From: an uncultured Acidobacteriia bacterium
Lineage (GTDB): Bacteria > Acidobacteriota > Terriglobia > Bryobacterales > Bryobacteraceae
NCBI GenBank assembly: GCA_903909435.1
Contig: CAIVVT010000050.1
Span: 1 to 64,000 of the forward strand
Length of the DNA stretch: 64,000 nucleotides
Direction: 5' to 3'
Shown: positions 24,626 to 33,479 of the stretch, piece after piece
How positions within the stretch are numbered: position 1 is the first letter of the stretch
Layout of the letters: every line of letters starts with the position of its first letter
Notes under the pieces: generated by a model
What the model saw: the letters and a program-made list of their open reading frames with translations, nothing else
Databases searched by the model: none
What the model was told of the DNA's origin: nothing
Made by a program: the position numbers and the translations under genes

Positions 24626-27025
24626 TCAGTCGTACAGCAGGTAGGCCTTTCTGCGTGCTTTGAACTCCTCGAGTGGCGCGCTCAGTCGCTCCAGGATTGC
24701 CTCTGCCCCGGTGCCATTTTGCAGCGCGCGAATCACGGCGTGGCTGCCTATGAGAGTTGCGCACTTCTCCAGGTTGATTCTCCCAGGGTAGAGCGACTGC
24801 AATGCAGCGGCGAGCTCCAGCCCAAGGCGTATCGGGGAAAACGTCTCACGGTCGGTGAGTACAAAGCGCACTCCCTGCACGGTCTGGCCCCTGAGCGGCG
24901 CGCTGTCGGGCATGAAGACCGTCGGATAGAAACGCACGCCGGGGATGAACCGGCGGTTCAGGTACGTGGCCAGTTCCGGGCCTTTCACCCACTCGGCGCC
25001 CGCCTGCTCGAACGGCGCAACCGTGCCTCGGCCCACCGACCACCCAGGCGAGAACTCCAACATGGCCACGCCTGTATACAGCAATGCCGCAGTGAAGTTG
25101 CGCATGTTCGGCGATGGGTCCACCCAAGTCAGAGAGGTCGCATCCCACCAGTCCTCGCGGTGCCAGTTCTGCATCGGGATGATTTCCAACTCCGCATTCA
25201 CGTGGTCTTCCGCGTTGAACCAGCGGGCGAGTTCACCCAAGGTCATCCCGTGGCGCAGCGGAATCTGGCTGCAGCCCACGAACGAGATCAGATCCTGGTC
25301 GAGCAGCGGTCCCTCTACCGCCACACCGTTGATCGGGTTCGGACGATCGAGTACGAGGAAAGGCAGTTTCGCGGCGGCTGCCGCTTCCATGGCGTACTTC
25401 ATCGTGCTGGCCCACGTGTAAAACCGTGCCCCGACGTCCTGGATGTCTAGCACCAGCACATCGACGTCTTCCAGCATCGCTTTCGAGGGCTTGCGGCCAT
25501 TGCTCGAATACAGGCTCCAGATTGGAATTCCCGTTGTCTCGTCCTTGCTGTGGGCAACGGCCAACTCGTCGTCCACTTTGCCATGGATGCCATGTTCGGG
25601 CGAGAACAGCGTCGTCACCTTGACACCCGCGGCGAGCATCGCATCGACATTCCGTCGGTGGTCCCGCAGCAGTCCGGTCTGATTCGTGATCAGCCCGACG
25701 CGCCGCCCCTGCAGTTTCGAGAACCCGTCCAGCGCCAGCACGTCCAGCCCATTGAGCGTTTCAACTGTCCGTGCAGTGACCCGTGCCGCTGACTGCTCCG
25801 TCTCCATCGGCGCAGCGAGAATGCTGCCCGGCGCGTCGATGCCTAATGCGGCTGCGGTGATGGTGGCGACTTTGCCGCGCAGTGCCGTGAGGGCCGCTCC
25901 GCGCACCGGATGCACGCTGTTGCAGAGCAGGATGACGTAAGTCCTCGTCGAAGGATCGATCCAGATTGACGTGCCCGTGAACCCGGTGTGTCCGTAAGAC
26001 CCGAGCGGGAACAACTCTCCGCGGTTGCCCGAGAAGGGTGAATCGATGTCCCATCCCAACCCCCGCAGAACCGGTTGGTGGATGGACGTGTTCGGCCCCG
26101 TGAACTTGCGCACCGTCAGCGGGCTGAACAAGCGTACGCCCTGGTATACACCCAGGTTCAGCATCATCTCCGCGAACTTCGCCAGGTCCTCGGCGGTCGT
26201 GAACAGGCCCGCGTGACCGGCCACTCCACCCATGCAGCGCGCGGTCTCGTCGTGCACTACACCGCGCAACGGAACGCCGTGATCGCGTTCGGTTGGAGCG
26301 ATGCGCCCGCGCCACTCCCCGGGCGGGAGAAAGCGAGTGTCCTTCATGCCTAACGGCCCGAAGATCTCCTGTTGAGCGAACTCGTTCAGGGGCTTGCCGC
26401 TGACGACCCGGACAATTTCTCCCAGCAGGATGAAATTGATGTCGCTATAGACGAAGCGCGCTCCCGGCGGCGTGCGCGATTTCTCGTCGAGCGCCATGCG
26501 GATCCCCGTCTCGTACCCGCTCCAATCGGGTTTGAGATCCAAATCCTCGCGTAGCCCCGAGAAATGAGTCATCAGGTTGCGGATCGTGATGTCGCTCTTG
26601 CCACCCTGAAACGCTGGCAAATACTCGGTCACCCGATCGCCGATCCGGATCTTGCCCTGCTCGAACAACTTCATGACGCAGGAAGTTGTGGCGATCACCT
26701 TCGTGAGCGACGCCGCATCGAAGATCGTGTCCGAAGTCATCTGTTCGTGCACGGGCTCGATCGAGCGTTCACCATAGGCCTTTTCGTAAAGGACCCTTCC
26801 GGGCTGCCCGATCAAGAGTACGGCGCCAGGAGTCTTGTGCGCGGCAATCGCCTTTTCAATGGCCGCGTCCAGTGCCGGCCCGCCTTTGAAGGGTTCTTGC
26901 GCGTACGCAGCCAGACAGACGCAGCAGAGTATAGCGACCTTCAGGACCCTCATGCGCGTGCCCGCTGGACTGTGCGGCGCCTCCTGAATTAGCCGGCGAG
27001 CATCGGGGGTGGATCCGATCGTCAT
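24626..27025 (-). CDS. Beta-lactamase-fold serine hydrolase fused to a DUF1343 (NamZ-like) exo-muramidase domain
   Basis: 799 residues, secreted. After a signal peptide (MRVLKVAILCCVCLAAYAQ, residues 25-43) comes a serine beta-lactamase/class C domain (about 50-390) with the SxxK nucleophile S106-LTK109 and a YSDIN motif near 178. The second domain (about 420-795) is DUF1343, with RRVGLITNQTGLLRD, FSPEHGIHGKV, VLDIQDVGARFYTW and LDRPNPINGVAVEGP; DUF1343 members include NamZ, an exo-beta-N-acetylmuramidase. The combination suggests peptidoglycan turnover or recycling of muropeptides in the periplasm (inference). Start: ATG 27025 follows the stop of the upstream gene at once (TGAGATG); ATG 26953 gives the tidy signal peptide and may be the true start. 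Confidence 0.87.
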   Translation of the reverse strand: MTIGSTPDARRLIQEAPHSPAGTRMRVLKVAILCCVCLAAYAQEPFKGGPALDAAIEKAIAAHKTPGAVLLIGQPGRVLYEKAYGERSIEPVHEQMTSDTIFDAASLTKVIATTSCVMKLFEQGKIRIGDRVTEYLPAFQGGKSDITIRNLMTHFSGLREDLDLKPDWSGYETGIRMALDEKSRTPPGARFVYSDINFILLGEIVRVVSGKPLNEFAQQEIFGPLGMKDTRFLPPGEWRGRIAPTERDHGVPLRGVVHDETARCMGGVAGHAGLFTTAEDLAKFAEMMLNLGVYQGVRLFSPLTVRKFTGPNTSIHQPVLRGLGWDIDSPFSGNRGELFPLGSYGHTGFTGTSIWIDPSTRTYVILLCNSVHPVRGAALTALRGKVATITAAALGIDAPGSILAAPMETEQSAARVTARTVETLNGLDVLALDGFSKLQGRRVGLITNQTGLLRDHRRNVDAMLAAGVKVTTLFSPEHGIHGKVDDELAVAHSKDETTGIPIWSLYSSNGRKPSKAMLEDVDVLVLDIQDVGARFYTWASTMKYAMEAAAAAKLPFLVLDRPNPINGVAVEGPLLDQDLISFVGCSQIPLRHGMTLGELARWFNAEDHVNAELEIIPMQNWHREDWWDATSLTWVDPSPNMRNFTAALLYTGVAMLEFSPGWSVGRGTVAPFEQAGAEWVKGPELATYLNRRFIPGVRFYPTVFMPDSAPLRGQTVQGVRFVLTDRETFSPIRLGLELAAALQSLYPGRINLEKCATLIGSHAVIRALQNGTGAEAILERLSAPLEEFKARRKAYLLYD

Positions 27026-27026
27026 C

Positions 27027-27323
27027 TCAAAGCATCCTCACCGCAATGGAATCGAGTACCGCCGCCAGGGCGGTATCCTTGGCCGTAATTCCCTCCGAAT
27101 CGTGCGTTTCGAGATCCACCGTCACACGATTGTATACATTCGACCATTCCGGGTGGTGGGCCATCTTCTCGATGGCGAGCGCGGAGGTAGCCATGAAGCC
27201 GAAGGCGTGGACGAAGTCGGAGAACTTGTAATGGCGGTGCAGTTTGCCGGATATCACGCTCCAACCCGGCAGCGCGTCCAGCGCCGTCCTCAGTTCGTTG
27301 TCGGTCAATCTGGGTAGAGGCAT
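27027..27323 (-). CDS. 4a-hydroxytetrahydrobiopterin dehydratase (pterin-4-alpha-carbinolamine dehydratase)
   Basis: 98 residues, the usual size. It dehydrates pterin-4a-carbinolamine formed by aromatic amino acid hydroxylases, or serves another pterin-related role. Motifs: GWSVISGKLHRHYKFSDF, then the conserved catalytic histidine stretch EKMAHHPEWSNVYNRVTVDL and THDSEGITAKD near the C-terminus. No phenylalanine hydroxylase is nearby, so the physiological partner is not shown. The stop TGA at 27027-27029 is directly followed by the ATG of the hydrolase fusion gene, so the two are co-translated. The functional link between them is unclear. Confidence 0.92.
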   Translation of the reverse strand: MPLPRLTDNELRTALDALPGWSVISGKLHRHYKFSDFVHAFGFMATSALAIEKMAHHPEWSNVYNRVTVDLETHDSEGITAKDTALAAVLDSIAVRML

Positions 27324-27404
27324 TCCCTGATTTTGCCGGATTCGCCGGCTGCTTGCTGCCCGTGAGAATCAAGACGTTGATGAGGCGCAGTCAAACGCTG
27401 CCAA

Positions 27405-28097
27405 TTAGCTTCGTCCATACACCGGGATCAATGCGCCGCTCGTATCGCGGGCAGCGTCCGACACCAGCCAGACCAGCGTCTCGGCGATCGACTCCGGAGT
27501 GACCCATTTCGAGTAGTCCGCCGCCGGCATCGCGGCACGGTTCGGCGGAGTGTCGATGACGCTCGGCAGGACCGCATTCACTGTGACTCCGCGGCCCGTA
27601 ACCTCGGCCGCGAGGTTCTCGATCAGGGCATGCAGCGCTGCTTTCGAAACCGCATAGGCCGCCATACCGGGCGAGGCTTGCAGGCCGGCCCGCGCGCCAA
27701 CCGCGATCAGACGGCTCAGGGCGCCCGGTTCGCTCGCGGCCAGCGCCGCACGGAACACCAGAAATGCGGATCGTACGTTGGTCGCCAGCATTCGGTCCCA
27801 CGTGTCCACGGTGGTCACGGCAATCGGGCCATCAATGGCGAAGGCGCCCACCAGGTGAACCACCGCGTCCAGACGCCCGCGGGCCTGTTGAGCGGCGCGC
27901 ACCGCTGCTTCTGCGCCTTCTAACGTGGTTAGATCGGCCTGTATCTTCAGCAGGCCAGCGGCCGCATCCTCGCTGGACCACCGTCGGGCGGCGCCTGTGA
28001 CGAATGCCCCTTCACGCAGGAAGGCACGCACCACCGCACTGCCCAGACCTCCAGTCGCGCCGGTGACCAGCATGCTCTTGTCGGTGAGAATTTGCAT
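27405..28097 (-). CDS. Short-chain dehydrogenase/reductase (SDR)
   Basis: 230 residues, classical SDR length. The Rossmann motif TGATGGLG is near the N-terminus (residues 11-18), the NAG-like position reads HLVGAFA, and the active-site Ser and YxxxK appear as the RLIAVGARA region and MAAYAVSKAAL (Y and K present). VNAVLPSVIDTP is the usual SDR PG-type loop. Substrate unknown. The open frame extends to a TTG at 28160, but this overlaps the divergent gene start, so ATG 28097 is chosen. It is divergent from the MEMO1 gene with a 62-base gap. Confidence 0.88.
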   Translation of the reverse strand: MQILTDKSMLVTGATGGLGSAVVRAFLREGAFVTGAARRWSSEDAAAGLLKIQADLTTLEGAEAAVRAAQQARGRLDAVVHLVGAFAIDGPIAVTTVDTWDRMLATNVRSAFLVFRAALAASEPGALSRLIAVGARAGLQASPGMAAYAVSKAALHALIENLAAEVTGRGVTVNAVLPSVIDTPPNRAAMPAADYSKWVTPESIAETLVWLVSDAARDTSGALIPVYGRS

Positions 28098-28159
28098 GGT
28101 TAAGACAATTCTAGGATCGTCGCAGTCTGCCGTCACTCGCGCGAGCTTATGATGGAGCA

Positions 28160-29398
28160 ATGTCGCAGATCCTACCGCGTCTCCGTTACGACCTCGACTT
28201 CCTGCCCTCGCCTGTGGCAGACCGCCCCGGCTTGATGGTGCGGGACCCGTACGGGTATTCGGACGCGACTCTGATCATTCCCCCCGCGCTGGTTCCGGCG
28301 CTGCGCTGTTTCGACGGGGAGCAGTCTGACCTGGATCTGCGCGAAGTGCTCAGCGAGTCCACCGGCGATTTGCAGGTCGGCGAGTTGATGGATCACTTGT
28401 ATACGACCCTCGACGAGGCCGGGTTTCTCTTGACCCCCCGCTTCGACGAAAAAAGAGATGCCAGCCAGCGGGCTTTCGCGGCGGCGCCAGTCCGCTCTCC
28501 CGCACACTCGGGGTCGGCTTACCCGGACGAGCCTGGGGAGTTGCGCGAGCTGTTCACCCATTACCTCTCCGCACCTGAGAACGCGGCACCCGACCCGGCC
28601 AAGCTGGTTGCAATCGCCGCACCCCATGTGAGCCCCGAGGGTGGATGGGAGTCCTATCGGGAAGCCTACCGGGCGCTTCCCGCGGATGCTTCAGGTACGA
28701 GCTTTGCCGACAAGGTGTTCGTCGTTTTGGGAACATCGCACTATGGTGAGGCCGGCCGCTTCGGCCTGACCCGCAAGAATTTCGTCACCCCCTTCGGCGA
28801 GGCACGCACAGAGTCCGCCTGGGTCGATTATCTTGAGCGCGAAGCGTCCCAGGGCATCCTGATGGAGGACTACTGCCACGCCGTGGAACACTCCATCGAA
28901 TTCCAGATCGTGTTCCTGCAGACTCTGTTTGGCCCAAACATCCGCATCCTGCCCGTTCTTTGCGGCTCCTTCGCACTCAGCATCTCCTCCGGCGGCATTC
29001 CTGAGGACGACGATGCCGTGAATGCGTTCATCCAGTCGCTCGCCGCGCTAACTGAACGGGAACGCGACCGCGCCTGCTACGTGCTCGGCGTTGACATGGC
29101 GCACGTTGGCCGGCGCTACGGCGACGAAATAGCCGCCAGGGCCGGTGAAGGGCGCATGACCGAGGTCGGTGTCCGCGACCGCGCCCGGATCGAGCGGCTC
29201 GGAGCGGGCGACGTGGAAGGGTTCTGGGATCTCGTGCGTGAAAATGAAGACGACCTGAAGTGGTGCGGTACCGCCCCGCTCTACACGTTTCTGCGCGCCG
29301 CCCGCCCGGCCTCCGGCAAGCTGCGTCGCTACCAGCAGTGGAATATCGATGACGAGAGCGTCGTCAGCTTCGCAGCAATGGACTTCCACCGCGCTTAG
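28160..29398 (+). CDS. MEMO1-family protein (AmmeMemoRadiSam system B-like) with extra N-terminal domain
   Basis: 412 residues. The C-terminal about 270 residues match MEMO1 (class III extradiol dioxygenase fold): GSAYPDEPGELRELF, IAAPHVSPEGGW, VVLGTSHYGEAGRF, HAVEHSIEFQIVFLQTLFG, VDMAHVGRRYGDE and LKWCGTAPLYTFL, keeping the positions of the His/Asp/Cys metal-site residues. The first about 120 residues form an additional domain (DATLIIPPALVPALRCFDGE, LREVLSESTGDLQVGELMDH, LDEAGFLL) resembling the helical PqqD/rSAM-partner winged helix. In many genomes MEMO1 lies beside an AMMECR1 protein and a radical SAM enzyme; neither is adjacent here. Function is not established for this family. Confidence 0.82.
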   Translation: MSQILPRLRYDLDFLPSPVADRPGLMVRDPYGYSDATLIIPPALVPALRCFDGEQSDLDLREVLSESTGDLQVGELMDHLYTTLDEAGFLLTPRFDEKRDASQRAFAAAPVRSPAHSGSAYPDEPGELRELFTHYLSAPENAAPDPAKLVAIAAPHVSPEGGWESYREAYRALPADASGTSFADKVFVVLGTSHYGEAGRFGLTRKNFVTPFGEARTESAWVDYLEREASQGILMEDYCHAVEHSIEFQIVFLQTLFGPNIRILPVLCGSFALSISSGGIPEDDDAVNAFIQSLAALTERERDRACYVLGVDMAHVGRRYGDEIAARAGEGRMTEVGVRDRARIERLGAGDVEGFWDLVRENEDDLKWCGTAPLYTFLRAARPASGKLRRYQQWNIDDESVVSFAAMDFHRA

Positions 29399-29445
29399 CC
29401 GTTGTTGGGTGCTCGCTCGACGCACTGGAAACGACATTCATCTCA

Positions 29446-29502
29446 TTGTCTACAGGCTTAATACAGCTTACACTTGACGGCTCGCTCAAATCATAGTAAT
29501 TT
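29446..29502 (+). promoter_or_regulatory. Tandem sigma70-like promoters before the GAF/ANTAR-like gene
   Basis: Two overlapping promoter-like pairs: TTGTCT (29446-29451) with TACACT (29469-29474), and TTGACG (29474-29479) with TAATTT (29497-29502), each with 17-base spacing. The region is AT-rich relative to its surroundings and ends about 150 bases before the start codon. Confidence 0.5.
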
Positions 29503-29654
29503 CGATATAGAAATGGCTATAGCCGCGCATTCCGGTTTCATGCTCCACACCCACGACGCCTCGTGTCGCCTGACCTGCCCCTGTTGTCGCTGATTCTGGC
29601 AACGTCGCCTCCCCCCCACAGCTTGCGGTTCTGTCCCAGAGGAAGGTCTATTCT

Positions 29655-30350
29655 ATGAGTCTCAGCAATCAGGTTCTCGCCGATCAGTTTCTCAGCCACC
29701 AGTCCGAAGCATCGCGGGCAAGCCCCGGCAACTCGTTGGCGGCATTGGTCTATCACGTTAGCGCACTAGCCCATTCGGATATCGAGGTCACCGAATTGGT
29801 TGAGCGTACGGGTAGCCTGGTGCTCTTCAGTCTCCACGCCGACGCCATTCGCATTGTTCTGCGCGATGCGAACAGCGGCGTGCCCGTAACGTTCGCCGAC
29901 AGCCGCGTGCATGGCGCTTCCGACTCCCAGTCATTTGTCTTTTCCCGACCGATCACCGTTCGCGGAACCCACTACGGTCATTTGGAGGTTGGCATTAACG
30001 ATGCCAAGTGGCCGCTCGCCGACTTGCTTCCAGCAGCCGAGACCATCGTCGAGTTGTTGGGGCAGCGGGCCGAGCGCGGGGAACTCCGCGCGAAACGGTC
30101 GGCCCTGCGGGAGCGGGCGGAGGACCTGCGCAATCGGCGCCATCTGGACGTAGTGTTGACGCGCGCGAGCGGTGTCGTCGCTCGGGAGCGTAATTGGGAG
30201 CAGGCCAAGGCGCGCGAGTGGATCCGGCAGGAAGCCCTGCGCAAGGGTCATCCGGTGGCACGGTTCGCGGAAAGGCTGATCCTGGCTCAGACCCTGAGCC
30301 GGCGCATGACTCATGCCCGACCCGGCCTGCCGCTGCAGCGAACGGCGTAA
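29655..30350 (+). CDS. GAF-like sensor with ANTAR-like RNA-binding domain
   Basis: 231 residues. The N-terminal about 140 residues (SLAALVYHVSALAHSDIEV, ELVERTGSLVLFSLHADAIR, GHLEVGINDAKWPLADLLPA) look like a GAF domain lacking recognisable ligand residues. A helix follows, then the C-terminal 55 residues (HLDVVLTRASGVVARERN, WIRQEALRKGHPVARFAERL) match the three-helix ANTAR pattern, which binds two-hairpin RNA leaders to prevent termination. The GAF assignment is weaker than the ANTAR one. GAGGAAGG sits 9 bases ahead of ATG 29655. Target leaders cannot be named; the tandem promoters upstream suggest regulated expression. Confidence 0.6.
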   Translation: MSLSNQVLADQFLSHQSEASRASPGNSLAALVYHVSALAHSDIEVTELVERTGSLVLFSLHADAIRIVLRDANSGVPVTFADSRVHGASDSQSFVFSRPITVRGTHYGHLEVGINDAKWPLADLLPAAETIVELLGQRAERGELRAKRSALRERAEDLRNRRHLDVVLTRASGVVARERNWEQAKAREWIRQEALRKGHPVARFAERLILAQTLSRRMTHARPGLPLQRTA

Positions 30351-30579
30351 ACGAGTCCCTGCGGTTGAGCATGCGCGGCCTCAACTGGCCCAGACACCGG
30401 TGAGCGGGATGCGGCAGCGCACTGTCCCTACCAAACAGTACGCCTTCCCGTGCTACCATTTCCGCGTTAGCGGCCGTTCCGGGAAGCGGGCGGAGTCGTC
30501 CCCAGCATGACTCGATTCGGCGTCGCCAGGGGATGGTGCGCCTTCCGCTTCTCCGGCACCGTGATTGCGCCGAGGCAGA

Positions 30580-31173
30580 ATGCGTCGTCTCATCAAGAAA
30601 ATCCACACCTACGCGGGGCTGCTCACCTTTACGCTGCTGCTGGTTTACGGCGTCGCCGGCCTGACTGCGACTTTCCGAAAAGGAGCCGGGACTGCCGAGC
30701 CTGCCTTCGGCTCGCCGCGACTGGTGGCCTTCACGCTACCGCCCGGCGCCAGCAAGCAGCAGATCGCTGACCGGGTATACGACCGGCTCAATCCCCCTCT
30801 GGCCGAACGCCTGACCGCGGACTTGGTGGAATCCGACGTCGATGGCAATCCGCGACTCGATTTCTGGTCGATCAACGGGACACAGCGGGTCACTGTGTTG
30901 GCGCGCGAAGGTCGATTGAAGATTGAGCAGAAACCGAACGATCTGCCCGATTACCTGAACGCCCTGCACGCCACTCTGACGGCCTATCCCACGAGTTTCC
31001 CCTTGTTGCGCGTGTGGGGGGAGTACAACCACTTTGGGCTGTTCTGCCTGCTGTTCCTGTCATTGTCTGGCGTGTATTTGTGGCTGTCCTCCCGCCCGCG
31101 CTATGCTCCCGCGCGGCTGCTCGCCGCCGAGGGCAGCCTGGTGTTCGCCCTGATCTACATGCTGTTGAGGTGA
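30580..31173 (+). CDS. PepSY-associated membrane protein, first of a pair
   Basis: 197 residues. The N-terminal membrane helix (RRLIKKIHTYAGLLTFTLLL, then VYGVAGL) carries the IHxxxGL pattern of PepSY-associated TM proteins. A periplasmic alpha/beta segment of about 100 residues follows, then two more helices (HFGLFCLLFLSLSGVYLWL, and LVFALIYMLL at the end). It resembles half of a PepSY/iron-reductase-like flavoprotein membrane unit. The ATG 30580 with GAGG just upstream is preferred over TTG 30565. The next gene starts directly after its stop, so the two are an operon and probably form a complex (inference). Confidence 0.72.
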   Translation: MRRLIKKIHTYAGLLTFTLLLVYGVAGLTATFRKGAGTAEPAFGSPRLVAFTLPPGASKQQIADRVYDRLNPPLAERLTADLVESDVDGNPRLDFWSINGTQRVTVLAREGRLKIEQKPNDLPDYLNALHATLTAYPTSFPLLRVWGEYNHFGLFCLLFLSLSGVYLWLSSRPRYAPARLLAAEGSLVFALIYMLLR

Positions 31174-31749
31174 ATGATGTACAGGTGGATTCGCAACACG
31201 CACCTCCTGCTCGGCCTGAGCATCTGCCTGTTCCTGCTGATGTATGGACTTAGCGCTTTGCAGATGGCGCACCCGGCCTGGTTCGATCTGAAACCGGCAG
31301 TGACGCGAGAGAACCTCGTTCTAACGCGCGACGCCGGGTCGGCACGGTCAGTGGCGGAGCAACTGAGGCATGCGCACGGTCTGCGCGGGGACGTGACCGA
31401 AGTCAAAGCGACACCCGGCGGCTTCCGTTTCCGTATCGTGAGGCCCGGCGAAAACGTGCTGGTGGAGTACGCGCGGGCCAGCGGGGCCGTGATTCTGGAG
31501 CGAAACGCACTGGGTCTGATGGCGTTCCTGAACCGCTTCCACCAGAGCGCCGGGGTACGCCACACCTACGCGTGGCTGAACGTCTGGGGAGTCCTGTCGG
31601 CGCTAGTCTCGATCGCATTGATCCTGATCTCGCTGACGGGCATCTACATGTGGTTCAAGTGGAAGCAGGAACGGGTGATCGGGGCAATCCTGATGGCCGC
31701 CTGCCTCGTCTTCAGCCTCACCTTAATGGTTCTGCTGCGAACGGCGTAA
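31174..31749 (+). CDS. PepSY-associated membrane protein, second of a pair
   Basis: 191 residues, same layout as the gene before it: N-terminal helix (RNTHLLLGLSICLFLLMYGL), a periplasmic segment with RFRIVRPGENVLVEYARAS, a second helix region near FLNRFHQSAGVRHTYAWLN, then VSIALILISLTGIYMWFK and a last helix. It starts immediately after the stop of the first, so translation is coupled. H-x6-G patterns at the membrane surfaces could ligate haem or metal, but this is not certain. The two were probably produced by duplication. Confidence 0.7.
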   Translation: MMYRWIRNTHLLLGLSICLFLLMYGLSALQMAHPAWFDLKPAVTRENLVLTRDAGSARSVAEQLRHAHGLRGDVTEVKATPGGFRFRIVRPGENVLVEYARASGAVILERNALGLMAFLNRFHQSAGVRHTYAWLNVWGVLSALVSIALILISLTGIYMWFKWKQERVIGAILMAACLVFSLTLMVLLRTA

Positions 31750-31801
31750 CCCGGCAGAATCCACTTCGGCTGCTCTATGCTAACTAGGAAGAAGGCTAGC
31801 C

Positions 31802-32413
31802 ATGCCACCAGAGAATGGAACGCTCCCCATTGAAATCTATCAGCTAAAGGCCACTCTAAAGGACACGCGACCGCCAATCTGGCGCAGCCTGCTGGTGCCC
31901 TCCGACTTTACGCTGTCGCAATTGCACGGCGTACTCCAAGTGGCCATGGGGTGGGAAGATCGCCATTTGCACGAGTTCCAGATCGGCGACCAAAACTTCG
32001 GCATCCCGGACCCGGAAGCTAGCTTTATGGCAGCCTGCACGGCGGTCAGTGACAAGCGGATACGACTTTCCAAAGTGCTCCCTGGAGTGGGCGCCAAGGG
32101 CTGGTACTTGTACGACTTCGGAGATGAGTGGGTACTCAGAATCGTCGTAGAAAAGGTACTGGCGCCGGAACCGGGTGCCGCCTACCCAGCCTGTATTGGC
32201 GGCAGGTTGAATAGTCCGCCTGAGGATTGCGGCGGTACCTACGGTTACCACAATCTTCTCGAAGCCATCAAGGATCCCGAGCACGACCAGCATGAATTGC
32301 TCGTCGAGTGGATTGGAGAAGCCTTCGACCCGGACCAGTTCCTGCCCGAGAAGATCAACCGTAAGCTCGCACCAGCGCAGCGCCGCTGGCTGAAGAAGTT
32401 GAAGCCCGTCTAG
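31802..32413 (+). CDS. Plasmid pRiA4b ORF-3 family protein
   Basis: 203 residues, single domain. It has the family signature: YQLKATLKDTRPPIWRSLLV, FTLSQLHGVLQVAMGWEDRH, HEFQIGDQNFG, LYDFGDEWVLRIVVEKVL and then PPEDCGGTYGYHNLLEAI. The family (PF07929) is widespread, and its biochemical role is unknown. The gene is preceded by AAGAAGG and ends 36 bases from the convergent proC gene. Confidence 0.9.
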   Translation: MPPENGTLPIEIYQLKATLKDTRPPIWRSLLVPSDFTLSQLHGVLQVAMGWEDRHLHEFQIGDQNFGIPDPEASFMAACTAVSDKRIRLSKVLPGVGAKGWYLYDFGDEWVLRIVVEKVLAPEPGAAYPACIGGRLNSPPEDCGGTYGYHNLLEAIKDPEHDQHELLVEWIGEAFDPDQFLPEKINRKLAPAQRRWLKKLKPV

Positions 32414-32449
32414 TCCGCACTCCGCGCCTGCCACGGGTTCAGACTGCGC

Positions 32450-33355
32450 TTAGTGGCCAGTCGCAGGCTTATGTGCGGGTACCGTAGCCGCCGCGGGAGG
32501 TGCCAGTTGTGCGGCGATGCGCGTGGCTTCTTCGACGGCGCGCGCCAGCACGGAACGGATTTTGCCGTCCTCCAGCATCATCAATCCGCCGATGGTGCAG
32601 CCGGCCGGAGTGGTCACATCGTCGCGCAACTCGGCCGGATGCCGGCCCGTTGTCTGTACCATCCTGGCAGAGCCAAGTACGGTCTGCGCGACCAATTGGA
32701 GCGCCAGCTGCCGCGGCAGTCCGACGCGCACGCCGGCATCCGCGAGGGCTTCCATTATCAGAAACTGATAGGCTGGGCCGCTGCCGCTGAGCGCAGTGAT
32801 GGCGTTGAAGTGCGTCTCGTCCACTGCCAGGCACTGTCCCACGGCTTCAAACACCTTCTGCGCGCGTGCCAGGTGATCGGGCGAGGCATGTCTGCCTGCG
32901 CAGACCACGCTCATCCCCGAGCGCACGATGCACGGCGTGTTCGGCATCGCGCGCACCAGCGGATTGTCGGTGCCCAGCATCGCTTCCAGGGCTTGCGTGG
33001 ATGCACCCGCCATGATTGAGATGAGCAGTGTGGCCGGGTTCAATCCGGCCGCCCTGAGGCCCGCCAGCACGCCGGTAGCCTGACGCGGCTTCACACACAA
33101 CAGGATCATGCCCGACGATGCGACGTGATTGCTGAACTCCTGCTCGACCGGGATGCCCAGGCTATGGGCCGCGCGCTCGCAACTGGGGGCAGTTTTAGCC
33201 GATGCCCAGATGCGTTCGCGTTCAACCGCACCGCTGTCGATCAGGCCCTGAATCAAAGTGCAGCCCATGACGCCGGCGCCAATCACACCGAGCGTCTGGC
33301 CCTCGGCGACGAGTGCCGGCAGGGTTGCGGTGGTGCGTTTCGAGTGTGTCGTCAT
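32450..33355 (-). CDS. proC: Pyrroline-5-carboxylate reductase
   Basis: 301 residues. The last step of proline synthesis, reducing 1-pyrroline-5-carboxylate with NAD(P)H. The Rossmann motif is GVIGAGVMG (about residues 23-31), followed by ILLCVKPRQ, RAMPNTPCIVRSGM and the C-terminal family signature ITALSGSGPAYQFLIMEAL, GLPRQLALQLVAQTVLG, then the TTPAGCTIGGL loop. The first about 20 residues (MTTHSKRTTATLPALVAEG) extend beyond the usual start. It is divergent from the dioxygenase gene with a 124-base gap. Confidence 0.93.
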   Translation of the reverse strand: MTTHSKRTTATLPALVAEGQTLGVIGAGVMGCTLIQGLIDSGAVERERIWASAKTAPSCERAAHSLGIPVEQEFSNHVASSGMILLCVKPRQATGVLAGLRAAGLNPATLLISIMAGASTQALEAMLGTDNPLVRAMPNTPCIVRSGMSVVCAGRHASPDHLARAQKVFEAVGQCLAVDETHFNAITALSGSGPAYQFLIMEALADAGVRVGLPRQLALQLVAQTVLGSARMVQTTGRHPAELRDDVTTPAGCTIGGLMMLEDGKIRSVLARAVEEATRIAAQLAPPAAATVPAHKPATGH

Positions 33356-33479
33356 TTTCGGTGATTATCTCGCGTTTGGGGGCGGACCTCGTACTCGTGG
33401 GTACTCGCTCTATCATCGCAGCGAGCGAAGCCCTCTCCGCTTCTATAGCATCGAGATTGAGTAGGAGATCGATATCCAA

